Numbered from the stretch's first letter, positions 34,401 through 44,189 are shown. The stretch is 64,000 bases of DNA from Flavobacteriaceae bacterium MAR_2009_75 (GCA_002813285.1 PHTZ01000001.1:828501-892500); one strand, 5' to 3'. Numbers and translations: made by a program. Notes: a model not told the origin generated them from the letters alone.

Positions 34401-35333
34401 CTATTTGACGTTCATTAACTCCACATCAAATAATAAAGGTGCATTTGGCGGTATCACACCTCCGGCTCCGGCACTACCATAAGCTAAATCAGATGGTATT
34501 ACAAAACGTGCTTTATCACCTACCTTCAATAGGCTTATACCCTCGTCCCATCCAGAAATGACTTGTCCAACACCAAGTTGAAAATCTATCGGTTGATTTC
34601 GTTTATAAGAAGAGTCAAATACCTGACCGCTTAATAACGAGCCTTCATAGTGAACAGAAACAGTATCTCCTTTTTGTGCTTGTTTACCGTCACCTTTTTG
34701 AATCATCTTATATCTTAAACCACTATCGGTTTTATCGAAACCGGCAGAAACTTCGTCTAGTTCAGCAGCTTGTCTCTTTATTTCTTCTGCAATTCTCTGT
34801 TCTTTAGAACTTTTAAATGTGTTGAAAGCCTCAACGGCATCCCACTTTTCAGCTTCGTCACCAACACGTACAATCTCTAAAGTTTCAATAACATCGCCCT
34901 GAGCAATACTATCAACTACATCTTGACCACTTTCAACATGACCGAAAACACTATGTTTATTATCTAGCCATGGGGTAGGTACATGAGTTATGAAGAACTG
35001 ACTTCCGTTGGTTCCCGGGCCAGCATTGGCCATAGAAAGCACCCCAGGTTCAGAGTGATTTAAATCAGGATGAAACTCATCATCGAACTTGTATCCGGCA
35101 TCTCCGGTACCCGAACCTAAAGGGCAACCGCCCTGTACCATAAAATCAGGAATAACTCTATGAAACTTCAACCCATCATAATAAGGTTCTCCGACAGATT
35201 TAATCGTATTCTCCTGTTTACCTTCAGCCAAGGCAACAAAGTTACCTACAGTACCAGGAGTTTTATCATGAGTTAGTTTAACGAGTATTTCCCCTTTGGA
35301 AGTATTGAATTTTGCGTAGATTCCGTCTTGCAT
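34401..35333 (-). CDS. Peptidyl-prolyl isomerase: cyclophilin-FKBP fusion
   Basis: 310 residues from the ATG at 35333; an in-frame GTG eight codons upstream is less likely. Two different prolyl-isomerase folds are joined. Residues 1 to about 165 are cyclophilin: [13 protein letters not shown] with the catalytic Arg, [13 protein letters not shown] with the conserved Gln and Phe, [10 protein letters not shown]. Residues about 200-310 are [49 protein letters not shown] and [13 protein letters not shown]. No signal peptide, so cytoplasmic. It should speed proline isomerisation during folding; the fusion may widen substrate range. Confidence 0.9.
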   Translation of the reverse strand: MQDGIYAKFNTSKGEILVKLTHDKTPGTVGNFVALAEGKQENTIKSVGEPYYDGLKFHRVIPDFMVQGGCPLGSGTGDAGYKFDDEFHPDLNHSEPGVLSMANAGPGTNGSQFFITHVPTPWLDNKHSVFGHVESGQDVVDSIAQGDVIETLEIVRVGDEAEKWDAVEAFNTFKSSKEQRIAEEIKRQAAELDEVSAGFDKTDSGLRYKMIQKGDGKQAQKGDTVSVHYEGSLLSGQVFDSSYKRNQPIDFQLGVGQVISGWDEGISLLKVGDKARFVIPSDLAYGSAGAGGVIPPNAPLLFDVELMNVK

Positions 35334-35415
35334 TTTGTGCTTTTTTTTTAGAGGCACAAATATACTGAATTAGTTTCAAGTGGTTAACCAGATAAACCTC
35401 AACAGATCAACCTAT

Positions 35416-36813
35416 TTACCCTTTTATCTTTTTGGTCGGAAGAACTCCGTATTTATCGAAAAGATAGACCAAGCTCGCCATGCTAGCGGCTCCTAGTTCC
35501 AATTCCCTTTTGTTCACATGTTCGAAAGTATCATTTTCGGCATGATGATGTACGAAATACCTTTGTGAATCAGGGCGAAGCCCTGCCAACACCATTCCTT
35601 CTTCTTTTAAAGGACCAATATCGGCACCACTATACCCTTTTACAAAGAGATGTATCAAATAGGGTTCAAATAGATTTTTCCAGCCCTGCACTCTTTCTAA
35701 ATTCGCTTCTGAGCAATCGAAAGAGAAGCCCCTTGGAGTAAAGCCCCCTGCATCGCTTTCCAATGCAAACACATGTTTTTCTTTTTTCTGAAGGGCAACT
35801 TCAGCGTACTTATTCCCGCCACGCAAACCGTTTTCTTCATTCATGAACAGAACTACCCTAATCGTTCTTTTTGGTTTATAACCCGTTTTTTTAAGTAATC
35901 TTAAGACATCCATACTTTGTACGCATCCGGCACCATCATCATGCGAGCCATCTCCGAGGTCCCAAGAATCTAAATGTCCGCCAACTACCATAATCTCATC
36001 TGGGAATTCACTTCCTTTTATTTCTCCCACCACATTGAACGATTCAACATCATCAAATTGCTTACAGCTTTGTTTGAAATAAAATTTTGTTTCAGGATTC
36101 AACTTTAATGTAGTGCTCAAAAGTTCGGCCCCGTTCGTGCTAATAGCTGCTGCTGGTATTCTATCTGAAACGGCGGTCTCACCATAACTCATCGACCCGG
36201 TATGTGGTAAATCGTCTAAACGCAGGTTCATTGAGCGAACGACTACACCAACGGCACCGAATTTGGCCGCTTCTTCCGCCCCCGAATATCGCTGATCGAC
36301 ACAACCTGAATATGAACTGTAGGTATCAATCAAGGTAGGGTCCATCGGGCGGTTATAAAAAACGATTTTCCCCTTTATTTTCTCCGAGCCCAATTTTTTT
36401 AAATCTTCAATACCCTTCACTTCAATTACATTAGCTTTCAACCCGCCCAATGGCGTTGCCACAGAGCCACCAAGGGCACAAATCGGCACATTGGTCGATA
36501 AACCAGGACTTGTTTCAAAGTATGCAAATTCAGGGGTGCCACGAACCCATTTAGGCACCATGACCGGCTGAAGCCATACCCTATCCAAACCTAACGAGTC
36601 TAATTGAGCCTTTGTATAATCTACGGCCTGTTGCGCTTGTACCGAACCAGAAAGCCTACCCCCAATTTGATTCGACAAATGGTTCAACCAATCATAGGCC
36701 TTACCAACTGTTAGGGCCGTTTCATAGATTTCTTTAATTTGCTCGGCATCGTCTGTCTGGGCATACCCAAGAAAGCTTAGGCACAATAGGGAAAGCAGTA
36801 TCAATCTCTTCAT
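35416..36813 (-). CDS. Secreted M28 family zinc aminopeptidase
   Basis: 465 residues. Signal peptide 1-18 (LGYAQ). A protease-associated (PA) domain is inserted at about 125-250 (KIKGKIVFYNRPMDPT..., GAVGVVVRSMN). The M28 catalytic domain follows with di-zinc ligands: His and Asp in GGHLDSWDLGDGSHDDGAGC, the Glu pair in FMNEENGLRGG, Asp in ALESDAGGF and His in FVHHHAENDTFEHV. Periplasmic or extracellular peptide trimming is expected. The ATG overlaps the PPK2 stop by one base (TAATG), so the two are translationally coupled. Confidence 0.92.
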   Translation of the reverse strand: MKRLILLSLLCLSFLGYAQTDDAEQIKEIYETALTVGKAYDWLNHLSNQIGGRLSGSVQAQQAVDYTKAQLDSLGLDRVWLQPVMVPKWVRGTPEFAYFETSPGLSTNVPICALGGSVATPLGGLKANVIEVKGIEDLKKLGSEKIKGKIVFYNRPMDPTLIDTYSSYSGCVDQRYSGAEEAAKFGAVGVVVRSMNLRLDDLPHTGSMSYGETAVSDRIPAAAISTNGAELLSTTLKLNPETKFYFKQSCKQFDDVESFNVVGEIKGSEFPDEIMVVGGHLDSWDLGDGSHDDGAGCVQSMDVLRLLKKTGYKPKRTIRVVLFMNEENGLRGGNKYAEVALQKKEKHVFALESDAGGFTPRGFSFDCSEANLERVQGWKNLFEPYLIHLFVKGYSGADIGPLKEEGMVLAGLRPDSQRYFVHHHAENDTFEHVNKRELELGAASMASLVYLFDKYGVLPTKKIKG

Positions 36814-37694
36814 TATTCTTCGTTTTGCAGCTGATTTTTATAAGCTTCTAAATTAGCTTTAATTTTTGCTTCAAGCTCTGGCTCGGTTATATCTTTGTAT
36901 TTTTTTAACTCTTTCAATAGAATAGTGGCTACACTGAGGCGAGCGGCCTTCTTATTATCAGCAGGTATTACATACCAAGGTGCATGAGGTTTAGATGTTC
37001 TGTTCAGGGCATCTTCATAACAAACTTGGTATTCTTTCCATAATTTTCTTTCTTCGAGGTCGCCCGGTGAAAATTTCCAGTTTTTACGTTGCAGAGCCAA
37101 CCGTCTTAACACTCTTTGGCGTTGCTCTTCTTTAGAGAGGTTAAGAAAGAATTTAAAAATTATGGTTCCGTTTTCAGCAATATGTCGTTCAAAATCATTG
37201 ATTTGATCAAACCTCCTATCCCAAAAAACTTCATTGATATCATCTACTGAATTTACCTTCGGAAGCTGCTCTCCTAAAATGTATTCTGGATGTACTCGCG
37301 TTACCAAAACGTTTTCATAATGAGTACGGTTAAAAACACCAAACTTGCCCCTTGCCGGCAATGCAATGTAGTGTCTCCATAAATAATCGTGCTTTCTTTC
37401 CAACTCCGTAGGTACTTTGAAGCTGTGTACCACCACCCCACGCACATTAAAATCTTTGAACACCTCTCTTATTAGGCTGTCTTTACCAGCAGTATCCATT
37501 CCTTGTAGACAAACAAGCACGCTATATTTTCCATGGGCGTAAAGGGTATCTTGAAAATCACCCAGTTCTTCACGAACTTCTCTAAGCTGCTTTTTTAATT
37601 CTTTATCAGAAGCACCGAAGTCTTCATAAGTTGGAAAATCGGCCAATTTCACCTTATCGGTTATCTTGAAAGTATTGATTTTAGATGTATTCAT
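36813..37694 (-). CDS. ppk2: Polyphosphate kinase 2 family protein
   Basis: 293 residues. PPK2 enzymes transfer phosphate between polyphosphate and nucleotides. Walker A-like GMDTAGKDSLIREVF, the lid region ERKHDYLWRHYIALPARGKFGVFNRTHYENVLVTRVHP, and Walker B-like IIFKFFLNLSKEEQRQR are all present in one PPK2 domain of normal length. Sequence alone does not decide between ADP and AMP phosphorylation. It is immediately upstream of, and overlaps by one base, the M28 peptidase gene. Confidence 0.9.
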   Translation of the reverse strand: MNTSKINTFKITDKVKLADFPTYEDFGASDKELKKQLREVREELGDFQDTLYAHGKYSVLVCLQGMDTAGKDSLIREVFKDFNVRGVVVHSFKVPTELERKHDYLWRHYIALPARGKFGVFNRTHYENVLVTRVHPEYILGEQLPKVNSVDDINEVFWDRRFDQINDFERHIAENGTIIFKFFLNLSKEEQRQRVLRRLALQRKNWKFSPGDLEERKLWKEYQVCYEDALNRTSKPHAPWYVIPADNKKAARLSVATILLKELKKYKDITEPELEAKIKANLEAYKNQLQNEE

Positions 37695-37891
37695 AGGTGG
37701 AATATAAATGATTTCATCGTTGAAAGGTAATAAATGTTAAAAAAAATAACCGTTTAACTGAGTAAGTCACCATCTTATCCAAAAAATGGCGACGCCTGTG
37801 TGTTCCATCGAAAAAAATAGGCAGTAAAGTGCTGACCTGCCTAACTTTACACGGTAAAAACATCCCAAATTTTACAATCGAACATCTTGCT

Positions 37892-38590
37892 ATGAAGCAA
37901 CTGCAAACCTTATTTTTACCGCTTATTTTATTAGGATTATTTTCTTCATTTAAACCTAATCAATCGTGTGAATATGCTAGCTCAAATGTGAGTTATGTTA
38001 AATCTGAAATCGAGAAAGCTGTAGCTATGACCGATTTGCAATTAACTCGTTTTCACACCTATAAAGCAATTAACGCCATAGAAAAATCAAAAGATGAGCT
38101 TGATAACTGTGGTTGTGAATATGCCATAGACAACATTACCCTAAGTTCAGAACATTTAAAAATGGCTACCAAAACTTCAACTTTGGCAAGCACTGCTATT
38201 TTTCTGAACAAAGCACTAAAAGAAACCTCTGATACTTTAACCTCTTTAAAAGAACATAATACCCACAAGAGCTCTTACGGAAACGATGTGCTAGCCCTCA
38301 ATACCGTCAATCTTACTAACGAAAATGAGCACGGCAGTTACACCCCACCTACAGAAGAATTGTTAAAGCAAAAAGTTGACTCTTCCCTAATATCTTATCG
38401 AGCATCACTTGATAAAATGATTTCGACAGTAAATTGTCGGGAGGCACGTGCCTATGCCGACCGTATATTTGAACATTGCGAACAACAACTTTTAAAATCA
38501 AATTTATCGGAAGGCAAGAAATATTACAATCTGAAAACCAAGGAAATAACCGCAGAGGCCATTGAAAAACTTGGTGAGTGCGGCAAATAG
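37892..38590 (+). CDS. Secreted Cys-containing repeat protein, unknown function
   Basis: 232 residues from the ATG at 37892, chosen because it begins the signal peptide (KQLQTLFLPLILLGLFSSF). The mature part is helical with an internal repeat: CEYA-x2-N at residue 26 and again at residue 75, each followed by SE and a long helix, then a third, weaker unit near NCREARAYADRIFEHCEQ. Seven Cys in total suggest disulfides. No family is recognised. It converges with the sigma-54-type regulator gene with 3 nt between stops. Confidence 0.68.
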   Translation: MKQLQTLFLPLILLGLFSSFKPNQSCEYASSNVSYVKSEIEKAVAMTDLQLTRFHTYKAINAIEKSKDELDNCGCEYAIDNITLSSEHLKMATKTSTLASTAIFLNKALKETSDTLTSLKEHNTHKSSYGNDVLALNTVNLTNENEHGSYTPPTEELLKQKVDSSLISYRASLDKMISTVNCREARAYADRIFEHCEQQLLKSNLSEGKKYYNLKTKEITAEAIEKLGECGK

Positions 38591-38593
38591 GCT

Positions 38594-39757
38594 TTACTTA
38601 CTGGCAAAAAGCTTAACATCTTCTTCGGTCACCTCTTTGCCCCCGAGAATAATCAATCGTTCCACCACATTTCGCAACTCTCGAATATTACCCGTCCAGT
38701 CATAGCCTTTCAATAGCTCGATAGCCCTATCGGAGAATGTCTTGGTACCTACCCCCTGTTCTGCTGTTATTTTTTTGGTGAAATGATTAATTAATAACGG
38801 AATATCATCACGCCTATCATTAAGTGCTGGAACTTTAATAAGTATCACCGCAAGCCGGTGGTAAAGGTCTTCACGAAACCTATTTTCTTCAATTTCCTTT
38901 TTTAGATCCTTATTGGTCGCCGCAACAACCCTTACGTCAACTTTGATATCTTTATCGGTACCTACCCGAGAAATTTTATTCTCTTGTAAAGCACGTAAGA
39001 CTTTAGCTTGTGCCGAGAGGCTCATATCACCAATTTCATCTAAAAATATGGTGCCCTTGTTGGCCGCCTCGAACTTACCCGCCCGGTCGCGTACCGCAGA
39101 TGTAAATGCCCCTTTAACATGACCGAAGAGCTCACTTTCGATAAGTTCTGATGGTATGGCCGCACAATTGACCTCAATGAACGGAGCGGCACTCCTTTGG
39201 CTTTTTTGATGAACCCAATGAGCAACCAATTCCTTACCCGTGCCGTTGGATCCGGTAATCAAAACTCGGGCCTCGGTCGGCGCCACTTTTTCTATCATAT
39301 CTTTGATAGCCTTTATCTCATCACTATCACCGATCATTTCATAATTCTTACCAACCTTTTTCTTTAAAATCTTATTTTCTACAACAAGTTCTTTTCTGTC
39401 TAGCGCATTTCTAACTGTTGTTAATAAGCGATTTAAATCTGGCGGTTTTGATATGTAATCGAAGGCACCTATTCTCATGGTGTTTACAGCGGTTTCTAAA
39501 TCTCCATGCCCAGAAATCATTATAAAAGGTATTTCAGGTTTTACTTTTTTAGCGGCTTCAAGCACCTCTACGCCATCCATTTTAGGCATTTTTATATCAC
39601 AAAGAACCAAATCATAATCGTTGTTCTTGATTGCCTCTAGACCTTTTATTCCATCTTCAGCTTCCTCTAATTGATATGTATTATTTTCTTCGGAAAGAAT
39701 TTTAACCAAGACCCTTCGTATAGCTGCTTCATCTTCAACAACCAATATTTTAGACAT
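38594..39757 (-). CDS. NtrC-type response regulator lacking a DNA-binding domain
   Basis: 387 residues. Receiver domain 1 to about 120 with phospho-acceptor Asp54 (LVLCDIKMPKMDG). AAA+ sigma-54 interaction domain at about 145-370: Walker A GSNGTGKE, FLDEIGDMSL as Walker B, and the sigma-54 contact loop at 216-221 reading GAFTSA instead of the canonical GAFTGA. The protein stops at FASK just after the AAA+ C-domain; the Fis-type helix-turn-helix of NtrC/AtoC is missing. It may activate from solution, through a partner, or not at sigma-54 promoters. No histidine kinase is adjacent. Confidence 0.9.
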   Translation of the reverse strand: MSKILVVEDEAAIRRVLVKILSEENNTYQLEEAEDGIKGLEAIKNNDYDLVLCDIKMPKMDGVEVLEAAKKVKPEIPFIMISGHGDLETAVNTMRIGAFDYISKPPDLNRLLTTVRNALDRKELVVENKILKKKVGKNYEMIGDSDEIKAIKDMIEKVAPTEARVLITGSNGTGKELVAHWVHQKSQRSAAPFIEVNCAAIPSELIESELFGHVKGAFTSAVRDRAGKFEAANKGTIFLDEIGDMSLSAQAKVLRALQENKISRVGTDKDIKVDVRVVAATNKDLKKEIEENRFREDLYHRLAVILIKVPALNDRRDDIPLLINHFTKKITAEQGVGTKTFSDRAIELLKGYDWTGNIRELRNVVERLIILGGKEVTEEDVKLFASK

Positions 39758-39882
39758 ATATTTTCTTTTTCAGATATTATTGATAAACCTCATGGTAAGA
39801 TACAAGTACAAACTAATATGAGGAAAGTTTTAACGTTTTTTGGCTTCTGTTTTTAAGGTGAAAATTATTTTCATCATTAAAA

Positions 39883-40764
39883 TTACAAGCCAATTCTGAA
39901 ACCCGTTCTAAAATAGAAGCTAGGGTCATCGTTCAATGTAAAAATATCATTTCTTTCGTTATCCCTCAACACTCCGTCTTGAAAAACGGTATGGCCCATA
40001 TAAGCATATAAAAAAGTGCTTTTAGCCAGTTTATACTGGTAGCCCAAAGTAACCAAAGCTGCAGAAGATGATACCGATGATGCAGAAACAGTATTGGGCA
40101 GCACTATATTACTTTGCAGGTTTACGTAATAACCATCAAATATGAATTCGCTTTGAAACTGATGTCTTTCTTTGAAATGGTATTTTAAACCCGTTTTCGG
40201 AATACCCACAACAAAACTCCAGTTTGGCCTAAACCGTTCTTCATAATAAATTATCGGTAAAGGTATACGCAAGGCCACCGTCGAATTATAGGCAATGCCC
40301 AAGACCAACAGCATTGGTTTATCAATATTTTTTTTCTCTTTGAGAAAACCGACCGTGGCATTGACAGAGAAATCACCATTTTCTAAAGGAGCTGTCAGCG
40401 TAGAGGCCAATCTCGGGGTAACCACACCAATAAAGCGCCAAGAAGGCGCAAACTTATACACAAAAGCCATATTCACATCGAGAATGTGAAATTGCTTCAA
40501 ACCCGCATTACTAAAGGGAAGCTCTTTTTGTAGGTCATATGCCAACCGATTATATTCGCTACCGAACACCAGGTTGTTCGAATCACCTACTGTGATCGGA
40601 AAATTAACCAATAACTTCAACCTTGACAATTGCGCATCAGATTTATTTCTGGGCATTAGCATGTACTCAGTCCTAAGCACATCAGGGGTTTGCGCTATAC
40701 CTAGGTTTACAACCAAAAGAATAGTACCCATAAAGACGAAAATCGTCTTAAACCTATTTTTCAT
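39883..40764 (-). CDS. DUF6268-type outer-membrane-like protein
   Basis: 293 residues. Signal peptide ends near GIAQ (25). The mature part alternates short amphipathic strands (FVYKFAPSWRFIGVVTPRLAST, AALVTLGYQYKLAKSTFLYAYMGHTVF) and ends in FYFRTGFRIGL, as in outer-membrane barrels. It resembles the DUF6268 family of Bacteroidota; function unknown. Its start overlaps the end of the MscS gene by 11 nt, so it is the last gene of an ABC-MscS-barrel operon. Confidence 0.72.
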   Translation of the reverse strand: MKNRFKTIFVFMGTILLVVNLGIAQTPDVLRTEYMLMPRNKSDAQLSRLKLLVNFPITVGDSNNLVFGSEYNRLAYDLQKELPFSNAGLKQFHILDVNMAFVYKFAPSWRFIGVVTPRLASTLTAPLENGDFSVNATVGFLKEKKNIDKPMLLVLGIAYNSTVALRIPLPIIYYEERFRPNWSFVVGIPKTGLKYHFKERHQFQSEFIFDGYYVNLQSNIVLPNTVSASSVSSSAALVTLGYQYKLAKSTFLYAYMGHTVFQDGVLRDNERNDIFTLNDDPSFYFRTGFRIGL

Positions 40765-41692
40765 TCGAATTTTCGGAATTAACTACAGAACTGTGCTGAA
40801 AGGGTGAATGTTGAAAGAGGTGGACATCTCGTTGAGGAAAAGGAATCGTAATATTATTCTCCCTAAATTTCTCATCGATCTTATAACGCATTTCACTTTT
40901 AATTCTAGGGTCACTAAAACTATCGGCAATATAAAAGTTCAGTGAAAACATCAATGCAGAGTCTCCAAAATCATCAAACATCACAAAAGGCTTCGGATTT
41001 TTCAAAACCCCTTGATGGTCAATGGAAATTTCTTCAAGAATTTTAGTTACGAGTTGTACATCGCTTCCATAGGCCACACCCACTATTATTTTTTCTCTGG
41101 TACTTTTATGGTTTTGGGTGTAATTATATATAATATTACTGATAAAATGATGATTGGGAATGATGATTATCTTATCATCTCGGGTTATGGCCCTTGTCGT
41201 TCTAAGTTTAATTTCAAAAACCTTTCCCACCTTTCCATCAACATCGATAATATCACCGACATGAAGTGACTTATCGACTATGATTAAAATTCCACCAATA
41301 ATATCTTGAAAAAGTTCTTGTAGGGCAAGACCCAAACCAACGAACAAAGCCGCTGACGCGGTTAGCAACAAAGTTATATCTATACCGGCCGCACTCATGG
41401 TCAATAAAATGACAATGAGATAAACCACATATCGAATAAACTTAAAAACACTGATGAACTTTAGCCTATCATCATTTTCCATTCGGCGGGTAAAAAGCCC
41501 CCGCAGCCAGCGCAATACAAATGTTGTGCTTAGTAGAGCTAATGTCAATATTATCAACAGGCCAATTGTAATTTGAATACGTTGCTCGCCCTGACCGTAC
41601 GAAATACCTAATTGAAGGAAATCTTTTAAGCTTCCCCAAATATCTTTTTCAATTATTTCAACAACCTTATTTGATTCTTCTTGAAACAACAT
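40754..41692 (-). CDS. Mechanosensitive channel, MscS family
   Basis: 312 residues from the ATG at 41692; a GTG six codons earlier overlaps the ABC permease gene. Helices at about 50-70, 85-105 and the pore-lining segment near 112-145 (LLLTASAALFVGLGLALQELFQDIIGGILI), then the beta domain VGDIIDVDGKVGKVFEIKLRTTRAITRDDKIIIIPN, which is the MscS hallmark. It releases solutes on hypo-osmotic shock. It starts 2 nt after the ABC-2 permease stop. A second MscS protein is encoded at 57779. Confidence 0.9.
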   Translation of the reverse strand: MLFQEESNKVVEIIEKDIWGSLKDFLQLGISYGQGEQRIQITIGLLIILTLALLSTTFVLRWLRGLFTRRMENDDRLKFISVFKFIRYVVYLIVILLTMSAAGIDITLLLTASAALFVGLGLALQELFQDIIGGILIIVDKSLHVGDIIDVDGKVGKVFEIKLRTTRAITRDDKIIIIPNHHFISNIIYNYTQNHKSTREKIIVGVAYGSDVQLVTKILEEISIDHQGVLKNPKPFVMFDDFGDSALMFSLNFYIADSFSDPRIKSEMRYKIDEKFRENNITIPFPQRDVHLFQHSPFQHSSVVNSENSNEK

Positions 41693-41694
41693 CT

Positions 41695-43035
41695 TCAGTA
41701 TTTTAACCACTTGAACAATTCTTTATAAGTAGGTTTTTTACCATACATTAATATACCTACCCTATAAATTTTGGCTGCCAGCCAAACAATACCTATAAAG
41801 GTACCGAATAATAACAGTATCGATGTAACCAGTTCCCAAAGGGGCACCCCGCCTTCACCTATACCACCGGGCAACCTCATCATCATAACAATCGGAGACG
41901 TCAAAGGAAACAATGAAAAACCTACAGCTATGGGCCCGTGAGGATTACTAAAAACAGAAAAGAACCCGACATATATGGCCAACATCAGGGGCATAATAAT
42001 AGGAAAAATAAACTGCTGGGTATCTGTTTCATTATCTACCGCTGCGCCTATTGCGGCATAAATCGAGCTATAGATTAAATAGCCCAGTAGAAAATAAATC
42101 AAAAAAAATGTAATTAGCATCACCCAAGGAATATTGAACAATTCTTGAGCATAAACTTGCATAGTCTGATCCACAGTAGGCACGGTCGGTGTCATATTAG
42201 AACCCATCTCAGATTGTATTTGGTTTCCAGCACTTAAAGCCGAAGGGTCTATGTCAAAAAAAGCAAAAACAACGAACAGAAGTATTGATGCCGACACCAA
42301 CCAAATGGCAAATTGGGTTATGCCTGCCAAAGAGGTACCGATAATCTTGCCCAACATCAACTGAAAAGGTTTTACCGAAGATATAATCACTTCAATAATT
42401 CTACTGGTTTTTTCTTCGATTACACTACGCATAACAAAACCACCATAAATGATTATGAACATCATGATCAAATAACCGAATCCGCCCCCGATGAACGCCT
42501 TTATTTCGGTGATGCCCTTAATATTGGTCTCGCCCTGAAAAGTGGCGGTGTTTATATCAAAATCGGTATCAACAGTTTCAAAATCTGAAGATGATAGCCC
42601 TAAATCAAGTAAGCGCTGCTGTCGCAAACGTTGCTGAAATACCCCTTCAATTTTATCGGTTACTGTTGTACTGGGTGCATCTTTGGTATATAAAAATGAG
42701 CGTTGGCAAACTTTTTCTAGGCTAATCTCATCAGGTATATATAACAGGCCATAAAAGCCCAACTGTGCCGCTGAGTCTTTGGCTGTCTCTAAAGTTAAAT
42801 CTCTGAAATTAATGAATGAAGTGTTCTCGGTTATCACAAATTCATTAGAAAAATAATCGCTCTCGTTCAGAATACCTATTACACGTTGTTCATTGTCATT
42901 TATCTTAGCCAAATAAGCAATAAGCACCACCATACCCACCATTAGAACAGGGCTTAAAAAGGTCATGATTACAAATGACTTATTTCGAACTTTCGCCAGA
43001 TATTCACGCTTGATTATGAGTAATAACTTATTCAT
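41695..43035 (-). CDS. ABC-2 type transporter permease (NatB-like)
   Basis: 446 residues. An N-terminal helix (NKSFVIMTFLSPVLMVGMVVLIAYLA) is followed by a long extracytoplasmic domain to about residue 180. At least five more helices follow. The segment VIEEKTSRIIEVIISSVKPFQLMLGKIIG is typical of NatB/CcmB-like permeases. With the ATPase encoded just upstream (overlap 8 nt) it should form an exporter; sodium or small-molecule export has been reported for NatAB relatives, but the substrate here is unknown. Confidence 0.9.
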   Translation of the reverse strand: MNKLLLIIKREYLAKVRNKSFVIMTFLSPVLMVGMVVLIAYLAKINDNEQRVIGILNESDYFSNEFVITENTSFINFRDLTLETAKDSAAQLGFYGLLYIPDEISLEKVCQRSFLYTKDAPSTTVTDKIEGVFQQRLRQQRLLDLGLSSSDFETVDTDFDINTATFQGETNIKGITEIKAFIGGGFGYLIMMFIIIYGGFVMRSVIEEKTSRIIEVIISSVKPFQLMLGKIIGTSLAGITQFAIWLVSASILLFVVFAFFDIDPSALSAGNQIQSEMGSNMTPTVPTVDQTMQVYAQELFNIPWVMLITFFLIYFLLGYLIYSSIYAAIGAAVDNETDTQQFIFPIIMPLMLAIYVGFFSVFSNPHGPIAVGFSLFPLTSPIVMMMRLPGGIGEGGVPLWELVTSILLLFGTFIGIVWLAAKIYRVGILMYGKKPTYKELFKWLKY

Positions 43036-43963
43036 GAAAGCCTTTGTTTTGAACGGTACGAATAAAAATTTCGCTTGTAGAAGGAATAGTCTCTACGAAG
43101 TGATTGACATTTGCTTTTGTAGAAAGATAGGCCAAGACACCACTTGAATCATTGTTGGGCAATTGCAAAGTAAAGTTTAGTTGATTTTCTTCTGCATCGA
43201 ATTTCGAAGAACTAATATCGAACTTATCGGCCAGTTCTTTTAGTATCATATCGCCGTTTTCAGTAACCAAACCTACATTGAAAATGTTATTTTTATAGGC
43301 CTTTTTAATTTCAGAAAGTTTACCATCTAACACTTTTTCTGAGCGATGAATTAGAGCTATGTATTCGCAGAGTTCTTCGACCGATTCCATTCGATGGGTA
43401 GAGAAAATAATAGAGGTACCCTGATCCTTTAAATTTAAAATTTCGTCTTTTATAATATTTGCATTGATGGGATCGAAACCACTAAAGGGTTCGTCAAAAA
43501 TCAAGAGCTTGGGTTCGTGTAAAATGGTCACGATAAATTGAATTTTCTGAGCCATGCCCTTGGAGAGCTCTTGGATTTTTTTATTCCACCAATCACCAAT
43601 TTCCAGTCGTTCAAACCAGTACTTTAAACGTTTTTTTGCTTCCGATTTTTCGAGTCCTTTTAGCTGTGCCAAATATAAGGCCTGCTCTCCTACCTTCATG
43701 CTTTTGTACAACCCTCTTTCCTCTGGCAGATATCCAATTTGCGCTATATGGGATGATTTCAGCGGTTGGCCATCAAAGAAAACTTCACCTTGATCGGGGT
43801 AAGTGATTTGGTTGATAATTCGAATCAATGTCGTTTTGCCCGCTCCATTCGGTCCTAACAAGCCATAAATACTGTTTTTAGGTATTTCTAAGGAAACTTT
43901 ATTCAAGGCCGTATGATCACCATACCTTTTGGTGACTTCCTTAGTTACCAAAATATTGTTCAT
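43028..43963 (-). CDS. ABC transporter ATP-binding protein (NatA-like)
   Basis: 311 residues. Walker A GPNGAGKTT (about 37-45), signature variant LSKGMAQKIQ, Walker B LLIFDEPFSGFDP and H-loop STHRMES. The C-terminal 90 residues form the DUF4162-like extension found in NatA-type exporters. First gene of the operon ATPase-permease-MscS-DUF6268. A TATCTTTG -7-like box lies at 43978-43985 (minus), a few nt from the ATG, so the leader is very short. Confidence 0.92.
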   Translation of the reverse strand: MNNILVTKEVTKRYGDHTALNKVSLEIPKNSIYGLLGPNGAGKTTLIRIINQITYPDQGEVFFDGQPLKSSHIAQIGYLPEERGLYKSMKVGEQALYLAQLKGLEKSEAKKRLKYWFERLEIGDWWNKKIQELSKGMAQKIQFIVTILHEPKLLIFDEPFSGFDPINANIIKDEILNLKDQGTSIIFSTHRMESVEELCEYIALIHRSEKVLDGKLSEIKKAYKNNIFNVGLVTENGDMILKELADKFDISSSKFDAEENQLNFTLQLPNNDSSGVLAYLSTKANVNHFVETIPSTSEIFIRTVQNKGFHE

Positions 43964-44067
43964 GTAAGCAATTTTGTCAAAGATATAGAAAAGAGTTGTC
44001 AGTTATCGTTGCATACGTTAGCTCATTTTATGCTTGCAAGTTTAAAGTATGGAAATAACATAAAAAA

Positions 44068-44099
44068 CAAAACCCACCCTTAATCAGATTAAGGATGGG
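44068..44099 (-). terminator. Intrinsic terminator of the grpE-dnaJ operon
   Basis: On the minus strand CCCATCCTTAATC pairs with GATTAAGGGTGGG (13 bp, one mismatch) across a 1-nt gap, closing to a small loop, then TTTTG and a T run. It lies about 90 nt past the dnaJ stop. Confidence 0.75.
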
Positions 44100-44189
44100 A
44101 AAAAAATTGCTATGAAAAAGAAAATTTATATCGGTTTCCCGATATTAAATCAAATATACGTTTTTTATTTAAATCCCAAAGTTTTTATA

